Of a stretch of DNA of 64,000 bases, positions 10,544 to 22,125 are shown piece by piece. Under the pieces are notes generated by a model. The model ran no database searches and was not told where the DNA came from. It worked only from the letters and a program-made list of their open reading frames with translations. The DNA comes from Persicaria tinctoria. Its lineage: Eukaryota; Streptophyta; Magnoliopsida; Caryophyllales; Polygonaceae. How positions within the stretch are numbered: position 1 is the first letter of the stretch; the number at the start of each line of letters is the position of its first letter. Where the stretch lies: NCBI GenBank assembly GCA_037127255.1, contig JBANSL010000009.1, forward strand, positions 30,729,475 to 30,793,474, in the 5' to 3' direction. The position numbers and the translations under genes were made by a program.

Positions 10544-13500
10544 CTACGAAAGTGCATCCTTGTCAAGCATCCCAATCTCTCGTCTAATGAAGGTGAACCT
10601 GTCCTCTGCCAAAGGCTTAGTAAAAATGTCAGCCCATTGATAATCAGTAGAAATAAAAGATATGGATACATCACCTTTTTCCACATGATCTCTAATGAAA
10701 TGATGTCTTACATCAATATGCTTGGTCCTTGAATGTTGAACAGGATTCTTAGTGATGGATATGGCACTTGTATTGTCACACTTAATTGGGATACCCTTGA
10801 GGTTGATGCCAAGATCTCGCATTTGTTGAGCTATCCAAAGGATTTGGGAGCAACAAGCTCCAGCTGCAATGTATTCGGCTTCTGCAGTGGATAGAGCGAC
10901 TGAATTTTGCTTCTTTGAGTGCCAACTGATCAAGGATGCTCCTAAGAATTGGCAACATCCTGATGTGCTCTTTCTATCCACCTTGTAGCCTGCAAAATCT
11001 GCATCAGAATATCCAATTAAAGTAAAATCTTCTTGCTTTGGGTACCATAGTCCAAGTTCCTTAGTGCCATTGAGATATCGAAATATCCTCTTCACAGCCA
11101 CGAGGTGAGATTCTTTGGGATCAGCTTGAAACCTAGCACACATGCAAACACTAAACATAATGTCAGGTCTACTAGCCGTGAGATATAACAAAGATCCAAT
11201 CATTCCTCGATACTCCTTTTGATTGACACTAGTTCCAGTCTTGTCTTGATCTAGAGACAATGTTGAGCTCATGGGAGTCTTGGCTGCTTTGGATTGATCC
11301 ATCTTGAACTTCTTCAAGAGATCCTTAGTGTATTTGCTTTGGTTGACGAAGATCCCTTTCTTGGATTGATGAACTTGTAACCCCAAAAAGAAGTTTAGTT
11401 CACCCATTAAGCTCATCTCAAATTCACTGCACATAATGTCAGAAAATTCCTTGCACAAAGATGTGTTAGTAGCACCAAATAATATATCATCAACATAAAT
11501 TTGGATAACCAAAATGTCCTTTCCTTTGGTCTTGATAAAAAGAGTCTTGTCGATCAACCCTCTTTTAAAATCATTTTCTAAAAGATATTTTGACAAGCGC
11601 TCGTACCAAGCTCTTGGGGCTTGTTTCAAACCATAAAGCGCCTTGTCAAGTTTGTAAACATGATTGGGAAATTCTGAGCTTTCAAAACCTGGGGGTTGAG
11701 CAACATAAACTTCTTCTTCTAAAAAACATTAAGAAAAGCACACTTGACATCCATTTGATATAACTTTATGCTCATGAAAGATGCAAATGCTAATAAAATG
11801 CGAATGGCTTCAAGCCTGGCTACGGGAGCAAAGGTCTCCTCGTAGTCAATACCTTCCTCTTGATTGTAGCCTTGAGCAACAAGCCGTGCCTTGTTCCTCA
11901 CAATCTTGCCATTCTCATCTAGCTTGTTTCGAAACACCCATCGAGTGCCAATGACTGATTGATGCTTTGGTCTAGGCTTCAAAGTCCAGACTTTGTTCCT
12001 CTCAAATTCATTGAGTTCACTTTGCATAGCTATAATCCAGTCTGGCTCCTGAAGTGCCTCATTTACCTTCTTTGGCTCAATAAGAGAAACAAACGCGTTA
12101 AAAGCACAAAGATCTTTAAGTTTAGAACGAGTTTGAACATTAGAAGTAGGGTCAGAAATGATATCCTTTAATGAGTGTGATGAGGAGTATTTGAATTTCC
12201 TTTTGCTAGTCTCAGCTCCTTGATTCGTCACACCATCAGGATTGATTTGAGGTACATCTGACTCCGTGGTCCTGTTAGGTTCAGATACAGCAGTTTCAGA
12301 CGTCTCAACACTGTTGGATTGGACACCAAGGGCTTTGGACGCATCTTCAACACCTTGGGCCAATTCTTTAGTGTTAAGAATCGGTTCCTGCATGTTCTTC
12401 TTCTCTGTGTTCTTGGTGGCAGTAACATCACCTTCCTCGTTCTCTTCATGGATATTAAGATCTATATCTGCAACACTTTCACTCAACGCACCATCATTGC
12501 ATTCATCAAAAATAACATGTATACTTTCTTCAACTACCTGGGTCCTTTTATTGAAGATTCTATAAGCTTTGCTACTCGTGGAATAGCCAAGAAATATACC
12601 TTCATCACTACGCGCATCAAATTTCCCAAGGTTATCTTTTCCATTGTTATGAACAAAACAAGTACAGCCAAAGGGTTTAAAATAAGATATAAGTGGTTTG
12701 CGGCCTTTGAAAAGTTCATAAGGAGTTTTCTTTAAGATAGAACGTATAAGACAACGATTTAAAATGTAGTTAGCTGTGTTAACAGCTTCAGCCCAATATG
12801 TTTTAGGTAATGCATTTTCTAAAAGCATAGTCCTGGCCATATCCTCTAAGGTGCGGTTCTTGCGTTCCACAACCCCGTTTTGTTGAGGTGTCTTAGGAGC
12901 AGAAAAGTTATGGGAGATGCCATATTTAGCACAAAACAAATCAAATTGAAGTTGATCAAACTCCCTACCATGATCACTCCGAATAGACACTATGGGCTCA
13001 TTTCTTAAAGTTTGCAACTCCTTACAAAGTTTTGAAAACTCAAATAAGGCCTCTGATTTTTCTTTCAAAAATGCAACCCAAGTATATCTTGAAAAATCAT
13101 CGACATCAACTAGCATGTACTTTTTACCATTGGGAGATTTGACTCGCATAGGACCACATAAATCCATATGTAAAATTTCAAGGGGTCTAGAAGAACTTAC
13201 AACCTTTTTGGGTTTGAAGGAGCTACGTGTTTGTTTACCTCGTGTGCAAGCATTGCACATGTCAATACCTTTGAAGTCCATCTCAGGTAGCCCTCTTACA
13301 AGCCCTTTGGACACAAGCTTCTGTAATGTATGTGGACTCACATGACCGAGTCTCCTGTGCCAAAGCTTTGGATCGTCCGTCAAGGCCTTTAAACAGGTTA
13401 AGCTTCCTTGTGCCACTTGATCAGCATTTACAGCGTATATGTTGTTGTAGCGATATGCAGTTAGAATAACTTCACCTGTACCATCTCTGCACACTATACA

Positions 13501-13800
13501 TCTTTTCTTGTTAAATCTGACATTGTTACCACTATCACATAATTGAGAAACGCTAAGCAAATTATACTTTAAACCATTGACAAGATAGACATTTTTAATA
13601 CTATGGCTGGAATCACTTCCAACACTACCAATACCAACAATGTCGCATTTCCCTTTGTCACCAAGAGTGATTGTTCCCGTGGATTGCTCCTTTAGATCAT
13701 GAAAGAGAGAACTCTTCCCACTCATATGCCTCGAGCAACCACTATCAATAATCCATTTGTGTTCTTTCACCTTGGTGATCTCCTGCAAAACAAACATCAA
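10544..13800 (-). pseudogene. Element C pol: protease, integrase, RT, RNase H (one frameshift)
   Basis: Protease: [10 protein letters not shown] about 20 residues in. Integrase: zinc site HRRLGH...CNACTRGKQ, then catalytic-core words [31 protein letters not shown] and [64 protein letters not shown], then QIYVDDILFGAT with the YVDD active site, and RNase H to ADIFTKPL and the ALS stop. The frame changes at about 11726, inside CAFLNG-FLEEEVY, where one G of the expected GG is missing; everything else reads through. The frame opens at 13800, overlapping the gag stop, so the polyprotein probably needs a frameshift or reinitiation. Lineage words place it in Sirevirus/Maximus. Confidence 0.92.
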
Positions 13801-15596
13801 CCTTTGTGGCTAGACCAATAAGCAAATTTGGATCCATTGTTGGGATAAACCATATTAGGTAAAATAGTGTCTTTTGGGACCCAAACTTGTGTTATCCGTT
13901 CTTTTCTCAAATGAACAGGAAATGTATTGCGAATAATATAAGGATCCTTTCTTCTATAAGGGCAGGTCTGTTTTACATGTCCCTTTCTAGCACAATGGTG
14001 ACATATAGGAGAGGTTCTGCTTCCTTTTGCCTTTACAAAAGTGGTAATGTGTTGCTTCTTTAAAAACTTTGGATTGTAACCAATACCACTTTTGTTTAGA
14101 GAGCTTTGTTGTTCACCTAACATCTTATCGAGAGTGCCTTTGGACTTGGTAAAACTTATGAGGGCTGTCTGTTGGTCTAGAATCTTATTATTCAGGGAGA
14201 TCTTCTCGTTCTCTAAGTCATGATGCTCATTTCTTAGAGAGGAGAGATCTTGCTTGAGTTCAGATTTCTCCGAGTCAAGCGTCTTGACTTTAATGTCAAG
14301 ACCTAAATAAGAAGCTTCAAGCCCTTTGACCCTCATAGACAGATCCTCAATAGTTCTTTCCTGGTCCATAGTTCTCTTAATAAGAATGTTAGTTTGGGCA
14401 ATAAGCTTCTCTTCATTGGCAATCATATTTGAAAGGAATTCCGATAATACCTCTTTTGGACTTTCCATAAGTTCTCTTACAGTAGCTTCAAGCTTTTCAT
14501 CGTGAGATTCATCTCCAGAAGCCATCAGACAAATGTTGGCCTTCTCATCATCGGAGTCAGAGTCGGAATCACTCCAAGTAGCTACCATAGCTTTCTTCTT
14601 CCATTTGTCACCTTTCTTGGGCTGGCTCTTTGTCTTTTGAGGGCAGTCCTTCACAAGATGATCTGTTTCACCACATTCAAAACAAGACAACGGTTTAGTC
14701 TTCTTTTCATACTTGTTGTATTGAGGCTTACCTCGAAATTTTGAAGACTCTGATCCATCCTCGTTGTTGAATTGCTTCTTCATTTTAAGAATTCTAGCAA
14801 GGCCTCTTGTGATAAGAGCAAAAGGATCATCCTCATCGTCATCCTCATCTTCAGAATCAGATCCATCCTTGGACTCATCCTTCTTAGACTTGAGTGCCAA
14901 GTTCTTGGTGCTCGCTGGAAGTTCTCCATCGTCTTCATTAAGGATCATCTCATGCGTGATCAGCTTCCCAAGGAGATCATCAAGGGGTAGAGTGGTGAGG
15001 TCCTGAGCTTCTTCTATAGCTGTTACTTTTGGACCCCATTTCTCCTTTGGAAGGCACCTCAGTATCTTCCTCACTTTCTCAACGTTGGTAAAGCTCTTAC
15101 TGAGAGAGTCAAGGTTGTTGGTGATTTCTCTGAATCGTATGAACATGGCTTTGATTGACTCATCGGACTTCATCTTGAAGAGCTCATACTTTCGAAGGAA
15201 GATGCTGATCTTGGTGTCTTTTACTTGGCTCGTTCCTTCATAGGTGACGACCAATTTGTCCCAAATCTCTTTAGCTGACCTACAAGAGGAAATACGGTTA
15301 AACTCATCAGTGCTAAGACCACAATAAAGTAAGTTGATAGCCCTGTAGTTTTTGGAGATGGTTTCAAGGTCTGCTTGGTTGTAATCAGACTCCTTCTTTG
15401 CCACTTTGGTATCGTTTGGTCCTTCCTTCTCTGGAATCTTCGGACCATTCTCTATAATGTTCCAAAGCTCTAGATCTTGGTCTATGATGAACATCTTCAT
15501 CAAAGATCTCCAGTGGACAAAGTTGTTTCCTACAAAGAGTGGCGGTCTGCTTGTGGACCTTCCCTGTGCAAATCCTCCGCTTGCTTCACCAGACAT
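13797..15596 (-). CDS. Element C gag polyprotein
   Basis: Intact 599-residue capsid protein. The N-terminal 230 residues form the copia gag (UBN2-type) domain: [53 protein letters not shown] and [29 protein letters not shown]. Acidic runs follow at 245-260. A first CCHC zinc knuckle ([14 protein letters not shown]) lies near residue 305, a long coiled coil spans about 385-500, and a second, divergent knuckle ([14 protein letters not shown]) is near residue 530. Two knuckles and a long gag are consistent with Sireviruses. The stop TGA overlaps the start of the pol frame. The ATG lies about 45 bases inside the primer site, a normal position. Confidence 0.93.
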   Translation of the reverse strand: MSGEASGGFAQGRSTSRPPLFVGNNFVHWRSLMKMFIIDQDLELWNIIENGPKIPEKEGPNDTKVAKKESDYNQADLETISKNYRAINLLYCGLSTDEFNRISSCRSAKEIWDKLVVTYEGTSQVKDTKISIFLRKYELFKMKSDESIKAMFIRFREITNNLDSLSKSFTNVEKVRKILRCLPKEKWGPKVTAIEEAQDLTTLPLDDLLGKLITHEMILNEDDGELPASTKNLALKSKKDESKDGSDSEDEDDDEDDPFALITRGLARILKMKKQFNNEDGSESSKFRGKPQYNKYEKKTKPLSCFECGETDHLVKDCPQKTKSQPKKGDKWKKKAMVATWSDSDSDSDDEKANICLMASGDESHDEKLEATVRELMESPKEVLSEFLSNMIANEEKLIAQTNILIKRTMDQERTIEDLSMRVKGLEASYLGLDIKVKTLDSEKSELKQDLSSLRNEHHDLENEKISLNNKILDQQTALISFTKSKGTLDKMLGEQQSSLNKSGIGYNPKFLKKQHITTFVKAKGSRTSPICHHCARKGHVKQTCPYRRKDPYIIRNTFPVHLRKERITQVWVPKDTILPNMVYPNNGSKFAYWSSHKG

Positions 15597-15640
15597 GATC
15601 GAAAACTCACAAGATTGTTAGATCAAAAACAGTGAGTAAA

Positions 15641-15652
15641 GCTCTGATACCA
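15641..15652 (-). other. Primer-binding site (initiator tRNA-Met) of element C
   Basis: The minus strand reads TGGTATCAGAGC, the complement of the 3' end of plant initiator tRNA-Met, separated by two bases from the 5' LTR. Confidence 0.9.
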
Positions 15653-15654
15653 AT

Positions 15655-16663
15655 TGAAGGTTCGATAATGTAAAAACAATGTAATAATAAATACTCTAGA
15701 AGGGGGGTTGAATAGAGTATGCCCGTTTTTCGCAGAAAGTCTCAAGACTTTTGAAGCTTGAATCAAAACTCTTGAGATTAAACCTGAATCACAAAGTTAG
15801 ACAATCGAACCAAGTGCGGAAATAAGGTAAAGGAAATAAGTAAAGGACACGAGTAATTGTTTACGAGGTTCAGCACAACTGGCCTACGTCCCCGCCTAGG
15901 GTTCTTCCACAACCCTAGGATTCAAAGGCTTTATTGAATGCTTAGCTTAGGATCCTAATAGCTCACCGAGAAGCCTCTCTCCTATACAATTGCAATCTAG
16001 TCAACTCACGTTCTCTTGGAGTCCTAGACCAATCTAGAAGAGCCCCACCTCTCTCAGCTATCTAGTACAATCCTCTAACTCTCGCAAATCAATAGCCTAG
16101 TGCAACTTCCCGAGTTATAAACTCTCGAGTAACACTTGAAATAAATATATCCTATAAGCTCACAGTGACTCTCAAAGGCTTTGAAATAAACAACAAACTA
16201 TTTGAGCGCTTTGCAGAGAGACACTTGGAAGACAGATCGCTTGAATGAATGAAGCTCGTGTGTAGCACTTGTACGTTCTTGTTATCTCTGTCTTCTTCTT
16301 TCTTTCCTTTATATAAGAGTGGAATGGCGCCTGAGGATCTTCACCAACGCTCCATGAATCAGGCTTGATTCTTCAATCTTCTATATATGGACACTTTGAA
16401 GCCATGATCCATTTTGAAATAGATCTCCTCAATAACTCTATAAAGGAAGGTTATAATCTCGAAAATACTTCCTGAAACAGTTAGTCCAACGAATATATAT
16501 ATATATAATATAAAGGAAGTATATAATAAGATAAATAATATACGAATAATAAGATAGGTTTTGTATTTCATCAACTGTTAACGCTCCAAGGCCTTTGACA
16601 CAAACATCCTGTCAAAGCCTTTGAAACATCTATTCCGATTTTCATCAAGGGAGGGAGTTATCA
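15655..16663 (-). repeat. 5' LTR of element C
   Basis: Matches 7007-8011 with about six substitutions and a 4-base TA indel near 16500. It is the promoter-bearing LTR for the minus-strand element, and its inner edge is 2 bases from the primer site. Confidence 0.9.
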
Positions 16664-16708
16664 CTCCCTTCCTCTCGGTCTAATCCACTCCATTTTTACT
16701 CTCTCTGT

Positions 16709-16710
<2 letters not shown>

Positions 16711-16798
<88 letters not shown>
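16711..16798. repeat. (CT)n microsatellite
   Basis: An uninterrupted run of about 44 TC dinucleotides, immediately upstream of the extra ORF of element B. Its length is prone to polymerase slippage and assembly error. Confidence 0.95.
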
Positions 16799-16801
<3 letters not shown>

Positions 16802-16819
16802 GATTTCCAAAAACCCTCC

Positions 16820-18337
16820 ATGTTTCTAAACCCAAAAATGGTGGGATCAAAGCGCTCTTCAGCCTCCCCGTCTCCTGCTCCATCTGCTAAGAGGTACAAG
16901 ATGCCAGCAAACAAGGGCAAGCAGATTATGGAAGAATCTGAAGATCATTCCGAGGATTCCAGCGAGAACTCACCATCGCCACCACCTCTGCTCAGGAAAT
17001 CCAAAGGCAAAGCTCCAGCCACATCTGCTCCTGCTCGTCCTCCCAAGGTATCCTCTAGCATTTCCCCCAACTGGTTTTGCTCTAAAGAGGTTGCTGAGTC
17101 CTGGAAACAGGACTTTTGCAACCGAAGATTATGCTTCTGTGATGCTGTCGATTTCTCCCTTCTCCAATCCATGCCCTTGCCTTGCATTTCCCTCCTCAAA
17201 TCTACCTGTTTCTGGACTCTCCTCAACCCTGGCAATTTTGCCTATCCCCAGCTTACTCGACTTTTCTATGCCAATCTAACTGTTCATCGGGTAAATGGAA
17301 CCTTCAAGCCAAGCTCATCTTTACTATTCTGGCTCGTTGTATCTTCCCACGCATCAATTCCAGAGAATTGGTGACCGAGAGTCTTCTCGAGACCCTTTTC
17401 CTAATTATGTACGGATATGAGCCTGATTTACCCAAACTCATTCTCGATTATATGACTCATGTCTCTACCTCCTCTCGTCCTATGCCATTACCCTATGTAA
17501 ACCTTCTGACCAAAATCTTTGAAGCCTTTGATATCGACACATCAGGAGAAGAAAAGCAAACCTATAGTGGGATCATTGATGAAGGTTGTCTCGAGAGATT
17601 GGGGATTGCTAAAAACTTGAGGGGGCAATGGATTCTGAGGAGAGATTCAAAAGGAAAACAGGTTGCTGACCCCAGTATGAACGAGGACAGATTGACTACT
17701 GTGGAGATTGAGATTCAAGACCTTAGGTTTGATCTGAGCAGAATGTGGTTGGATGTGGTGATTCGCCAGGACCAGACTCATGAGCTACTCTCTATGGTCA
17801 AATGCAAGCTAGATCAGATGATGTTTCTCAATGCTTTAACCTACACTGCTACAGGCTCTATCATGCCACTGGAACAAGAAACTTTCGATCATGTGCGTGA
17901 GAAGACAGGGAATGTCATTCTCAATTGTGAAAATCAAGTGAAAAAACGTCCAATTCTGCGCCCCACTCACCATGAACCCACCATATATCCTCACGGTCGA
18001 GCAATATGGTGTGGTCAAGAAGTACAGGGATGTGGAGCGTCAGAGACAACGTGCAGAAATAGAAAGAGACAAGATCACCAAAGACGCTATGGATAGATGG
18101 AGAAAGAGGTGTAGAGATGAGGTCAAGAGGAAGTACCTTCCACCCAATAAGCAGCACCCGAGTTTTGGCAAATGGGTTGAGGAAGGCGCTAGCATCGCCC
18201 CTCCTGAAGATCCCGCCGCTTCTGACGCCCCTGGCACATCCTCTGCTGCTGAGCCATCCTCTGCTAAGAAAGGCAAGAAGGCTCTAAGAAGCAAGAAGAA
18301 GAAGGCTACAGATGGGGAAACTGACTCAAGGCCTTGA
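16820..18337 (+). pseudogene. Extra 3' ORF of element B, homologous to that of element C
   Basis: Three overlapping frames make up one broken gene. Frame 1 (16820-17300) has a basic Ser/Pro N-terminus, then the domain start SPNWFCSKEVAESWKQDF, QSMPLPCISLLKSTCFWTLLN and YPQLTRLFYANL, co-linear with C. About 60 codons corresponding to the C segment VVKGVRISLNPNDF...LTHSS are missing, with a frame change near 17300. Frame 2 (17300-17960) resumes with LQAKLIFTILARCIFPRINS and ends in a coiled coil. A second frame change near 17960 leads to KKYRDVERQRQRAEIERDKITKDAMDRWRKRCRDEVKRK and a Lys-rich tail ending at 18337. The ATG at 16838 is an alternative start. It lies on B's own strand, opposite to C. 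Confidence 0.75.
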
Positions 18338-18642
18338 TCTCCCACCCTCATTACTCTCTAAAAACTCTTATTTTGCTCGTCTTTTAAAAACTCCTGGCTT
18401 TTGGTTGTTGCTTTCAGACATTTTCACCTCTCTACCCTTTTGTTGGAAGACAAAAAGGGGGAGAATGTTTTGGTTCTGGTTGCTACATTTTGGCACTGGT
18501 CGGTTAGTGCTTGATGTTTTAAAACTTAGATGGTCCAAACATTTTATGCTCATATTATATAATATTCTTATATCCTTATAATGATTGCTGGAACTATATT
18601 ATGAATACTGAAACAGGTTTTGTCTTCCATGAAGGGGGAGAT
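18338..18642 (+). other. Element B 3' untranslated region with two polypurine tracts
   Basis: Non-coding. AAAAAGGGGGAG lies at about 18454-18465, and GAAGGGGGAGAT at 18631-18642 directly abuts the LTR. Repeated polypurine tracts near the 3' LTR fit Sirevirus organisation. Confidence 0.6.
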
Positions 18643-19706
18643 TGAAGACTCCACCTTGATTGTAAGATCTTGAGACCTAACGTGCAGGTGATCTAAAGGA
18701 TGCTGAAAGACAAAAGGCTGGGTTTCAAGGTCTTGAAACCCAGACTCAAATATTTGGAATATCACTTATGCATTTTTCTATTGACTTGTTCTCTCACAGG
18801 AAAGAATCTGAGGCCAACCTTGTTGGGTCTATATTATAATGGGCTTTATTTTGGGCTATGAGATATGATTCGGCCTTAATCATATTATATACATATGTTT
18901 CTCATCTAACCCATTTTGTGTGCAAGATACATTATGTATGCTCTTTTAGTATCTCATTTTGTCATACAAGGAAAGAATCGATCTACAATTGATCATACGT
19001 GATCATGAAGAAGATTGATGGAACAATCTTGGAAATCACACAAACGGAAGGATCATTTTCGGAAAGAATTCAAATGTCATGGAAAGTATTTGAAATTCAA
19101 ACGGTCTCCCTCCAAGAAGCTCTACAAGTTTTCCGACTATATAAAGATGAAGGCCAAGAAGGATGAGGACTACCTAAGCAAGGATTCAAGCAATCATAGC
19201 ATCCTAAAGCATTCGTCATCTCCAGTTTCTCTTACATTCTCTAAAAGCCTAAGTGTTGTTCATTGTTTAAGAGTTGAGAGAAACACTAGCAGTTATTGTA
19301 CAAGTCATTCATTTTACACTTAGAGTATTTCATACTCGATCTAAGCACACTTGGTGTGTGGTGTGAGCTAGAATAGAAGCGGTGAGGCTTTGTATAGAGA
19401 AAGGGTAGTTTCTCTAGGAAGTTCTAGGCTCAAGTGAAGTGAAATAAGAAGTGTTTGAATCCTATGGGTTGGATAACCCTAGGCAGGGACGTAGGCCAAG
19501 TTGGTGTCGATCCTCGTTAACAATTCGTGTGTTCATCTTTTACATTCCGCTTTTACATTATCATATTCGATTTTACTTCGTCAAGTCCTAATAGCACTTA
19601 TCAAGGTCTTGACAAGCTGCACTAAATTTCTATTGTTGCGAAAATCATCCATACTCTATTCATCCCCCCCTTCTAGAGTATTATTCATCGCCTTATAGAC
19701 TCTTCA
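18643..19706 (+). repeat. 3' LTR of element B
   Basis: A 1064-base LTR with matching ends TGAAGA...TCTTCA. Its last 60 bases (catactctattcat, then a C-run and ttctagagtatt) resemble the inner end of the element C LTR, showing related families. A TATA-like stretch lies near 19137 (GACTATATAAAGATG). It lies directly against copia integrase codons of element D at 19707. Confidence 0.82.
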
Positions 19707-21877
19707 CTTGTTTTATGCAGTTCAACCCAATGATCACAGAGATAAATTGGGTGTTTTACCTAGGAGATGTGTATTCTTGGGTTACCCTCTTGGCATGAAA
19801 GCTTATAAACTTTTTGATTTAGAAAGGAAAGTCATAATCACAAGTAGACATGTGAAATTTGAAGAGTCTATACTTCCCTTCAAGAGTCAGTCATCTGTGA
19901 CTACTCCTCATCCATCTCCACTTTCTCCTGTATGTTGGGCCGATGACAGTGAGCCACTGGTTGTGTTGCCCCGTCATTGTGAAATTCAGGATCACTCTCC
20001 TCATTTAGTTGCTGATAATGTTCATAATAGTCATTCATCTGGCAGTTTGGGATCTCTTCATGATGCTGTACTGGATTCTATGGGTACCTCCTCATCACAG
20101 TTATAGGATTCAGTTGGCAGTACAAGATCTTTTAATCCTCCTTCTATTCAACCTTTAGTCCTCCATAGAAAAGCCAGAATTCCTGCCAGACTGCAGGACT
20201 TTGTTTGCTCTAAGGTTCCCACTAGAGGACATAGTCTGATAGATTCTTCTTCTTCAGTCCTTTGTTGTATTTTCATCCTGCAATCTAGCCTATCTGTCTC
20301 CAAGTTACATCAAATCTTTCATCAACATGACTTCTATTTTTGAACCAAAGTCTTATTCCTAAGCTAAGGGTGTGACATGAATGGGAGGATGTTGTGATAG
20401 CTGAGATTAGAGCTCTTTCTAACAATCATACTTGGTCTGTCACTCCTCTTCCTGCTGGCAAGAAAGCTATTTGTTGTAAATGGATCTATAAGATAAAGTA
20501 CATGCCTGATGGAACTATAGAATGATATAAAGCTCGGTTAGTGGCAAAAGGGTTTAATTAGGTAAAAGACAAAGATTATAAACAGACATTTTCTCCAGTT
20601 GCTAAACTCTCTACAATTGGAATTATTTTGGCCTTAGCAGCAAGGAAATGATGGGTTTTACATCAGTTAGATGTCAATAATGCCTTTCTTCATGGTTTTC
20701 TAGAAGATGAAGTGTACACGGTTCCCCCTCCAGGGTTTGATGTGCCTGAGGGTCATGTTTGTAAGTTATAGAGGTCATTGTATGGGCTCAAACAAGCCAG
20801 TCGACAGTGGAATCAGGAACTCACAAAGTTCATGGTTACACTGGGATATGTTCAGTCCATCCATGATTATTCTCTGTTTGTGAAATCTTCTCAAGGTACA
20901 ATGATTGTTGCTCTAGTTTATGTTGATGACAAGCTTTTACTAGGCAATTCTAGTTCTGAGGTTAAGGCAACTAAAGATGCCCTTCATCAGACCTTCACAA
21001 TCAAGGATTTAGGAATAACAATGTATTTCTTGGGCATGGAGATTGCTAGATCTTCTCAGGGTATTCTCCTAAATCAAAGAAAGTATGTTTTAGACATACT
21101 TCAAGATGCTCATATGGAAGGGTGTAAGCCTACTTGATTTCCTGTGCAACATGGTCTGAAGCTCTCATATGTCATTGGTGAACCAATTCCCAACCCTGAA
21201 GATTATAGAAGGCTTGTTGGCATGTTACTGTATCTTACTTTGACTAGGCCTGATATTTCTTATTCAGTGCAACAGTTGAGTCAATTCTTGCAAAACCCTT
21301 TAAAGCCTCACTGGGATGCTGTCATTTACTTATTGAGATACCTTAAAGCCAGCTACAATTATGCACTTTCTTACCCAACATCATCATCCTTCACTGTCAA
21401 AGCTTATTCTGATGCAGATTAGGGTAACTGTGTGGATACTAGGCGATCATTGTCAGGGTTTTGTGTCTTCATTGGCAGCTCATTGGTGTCATGGAAAACT
21501 AAGAAACAAAAGGTTGTTTCTAAGTCGTCAACTGAGAGTGAATACAAGAGTATGTATGCCACAACAAGTGAGTTAGTTTTGTTAGAGGGCAACCTTTGTG
21601 ATCTTGGCATCAAAGTGGAGATTCCTATCACATTATTTTGTGATAATAAGTCTGCACTACAACTGGCAATCAACCCAGTCTTTCATGAAAGGATCAAACA
21701 TGTTCATATAGATGGTCACTTCATGAGAGAAATAGTCCAGCAGGGGTTCATTCAAACGGCTCATGTTGCTTCTGCTCATCAAATTGCTGACATTATGACT
21801 AAGGCATTGAGAGTCAAGCAACATGAGTTTCTTAGGTCCAAGCTAGGCCTTGTCTTGCCTTGTGCAAGTCTAGCTTG
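19707..21877 (+). pseudogene. Element D pol remnant (integrase C-terminus, RT, RNase H)
   Basis: Integrase C-terminal motif RCVFLGYPLGMKAYKLFDLE is followed by a Ser/Pro linker. After about 20345 the RT N-terminus reads in pieces ([55 protein letters not shown]), then LYGLKQASRQWN, VYVDDKLLLGN (active-site YVDD), LTRPDISYSVQQLSQF, STESEYKSM, CDNKSAL and the terminal ADIMTKAL block. Stops interrupt it near 20104, 20524, 20561, 20649, 20770, 21135 and 21420. Several sit where relatives have Gln or Trp (KLQRSLYG, SDADWGNC), so they look like C-to-T or G-to-A changes. The lineage differs from that of elements B and C. Confidence 0.85.
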
Positions 21878-21884
21878 AGGGGGG

Positions 21885-22125
21885 TATAAGAACATATATG
21901 TACATATTATATCTAGCAGCATTAGGTTGTGATTTGTATGAGAGATTAGGGGCATTTTGGTCTTTTCTCTGGATGTCAGTTGCTTCTCCTTAAGTAGCTG
22001 GTGTGAGGAGCGGGAGAGGGGGTTGTAACAGAATCTGAAAACCTTTGGTTCCTCTTTCTCTCTGTTTTCAATGGAGAACTTCTGTGTTTGATCCTTCCTT
22101 GATGGAAGTGTTTTTCGTTTGTTCA
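21885..22125 (+). repeat. Probable 3' LTR of element D
   Basis: Follows the purine tract TTGAGGGGGG at 21875-21884, and a candidate end is GTTCA at 22125. The 5' dinucleotide is TA rather than TG, and no partner LTR is in the window, so boundaries are approximate. Confidence 0.45.

Larger units (their letters stand above)
7007..16663 (-). mobile_element. Element C: nearly complete Sirevirus-type copia retrotransposon
   Basis: A 9657-base element with two LTRs of 1005 and 1009 bases, an initiator-tRNA-Met primer site, gag, pol and an additional ORF between pol and the 3' LTR, the layout described for Sireviruses. The LTRs differ at about six substitutions and one 4-base TA-repeat indel, so insertion is recent. 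The flanks are CTCCT (7002-7006) and CTCCC (16664-16668), a 5-base target duplication with one mismatch. It is inserted into the spacer of element B in opposite orientation. One single-base frameshift in pol (about 11726) is the only clear lesion. Confidence 0.93.
5766..19706 (+). mobile_element. Element B: Sirevirus-type copia retrotransposon, interrupted
   Basis: Visible parts of B are the 3' part of pol (5766-6635), the post-pol spacer (6636-7006), the extra ORF (16820-18337) and the 3' LTR (18643-19706). The block 7007-16663 is element C inserted in the opposite orientation; removing it restores the order pol - spacer - extra ORF - PPT - LTR, the same order as in C. The 5' half lies left of element A, outside the window. 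The frameshifts in pol and the extra ORF show that B is older than C. Confidence 0.8.
19707..22125 (+). mobile_element. Element D: decayed copia retrotransposon, 3' half
   Basis: D is host to element B. It begins mid-integrase at the B LTR end and extends through RT and RNase H to a purine tract and a probable short 3' LTR. Its 5' half lies beyond the nest, outside the window. Numerous nonsense codons show it is the oldest LTR element of this nest. Confidence 0.75.

Noticed and set aside
16696..16920. 74-codon Arg-Glu repeat ORF
   Set aside because: Translation of the (CT)n microsatellite.
18040..18351. Minus-strand 103-codon ORF
   Set aside because: Antisense of the Lys/Arg-rich tail of the element B extra ORF.
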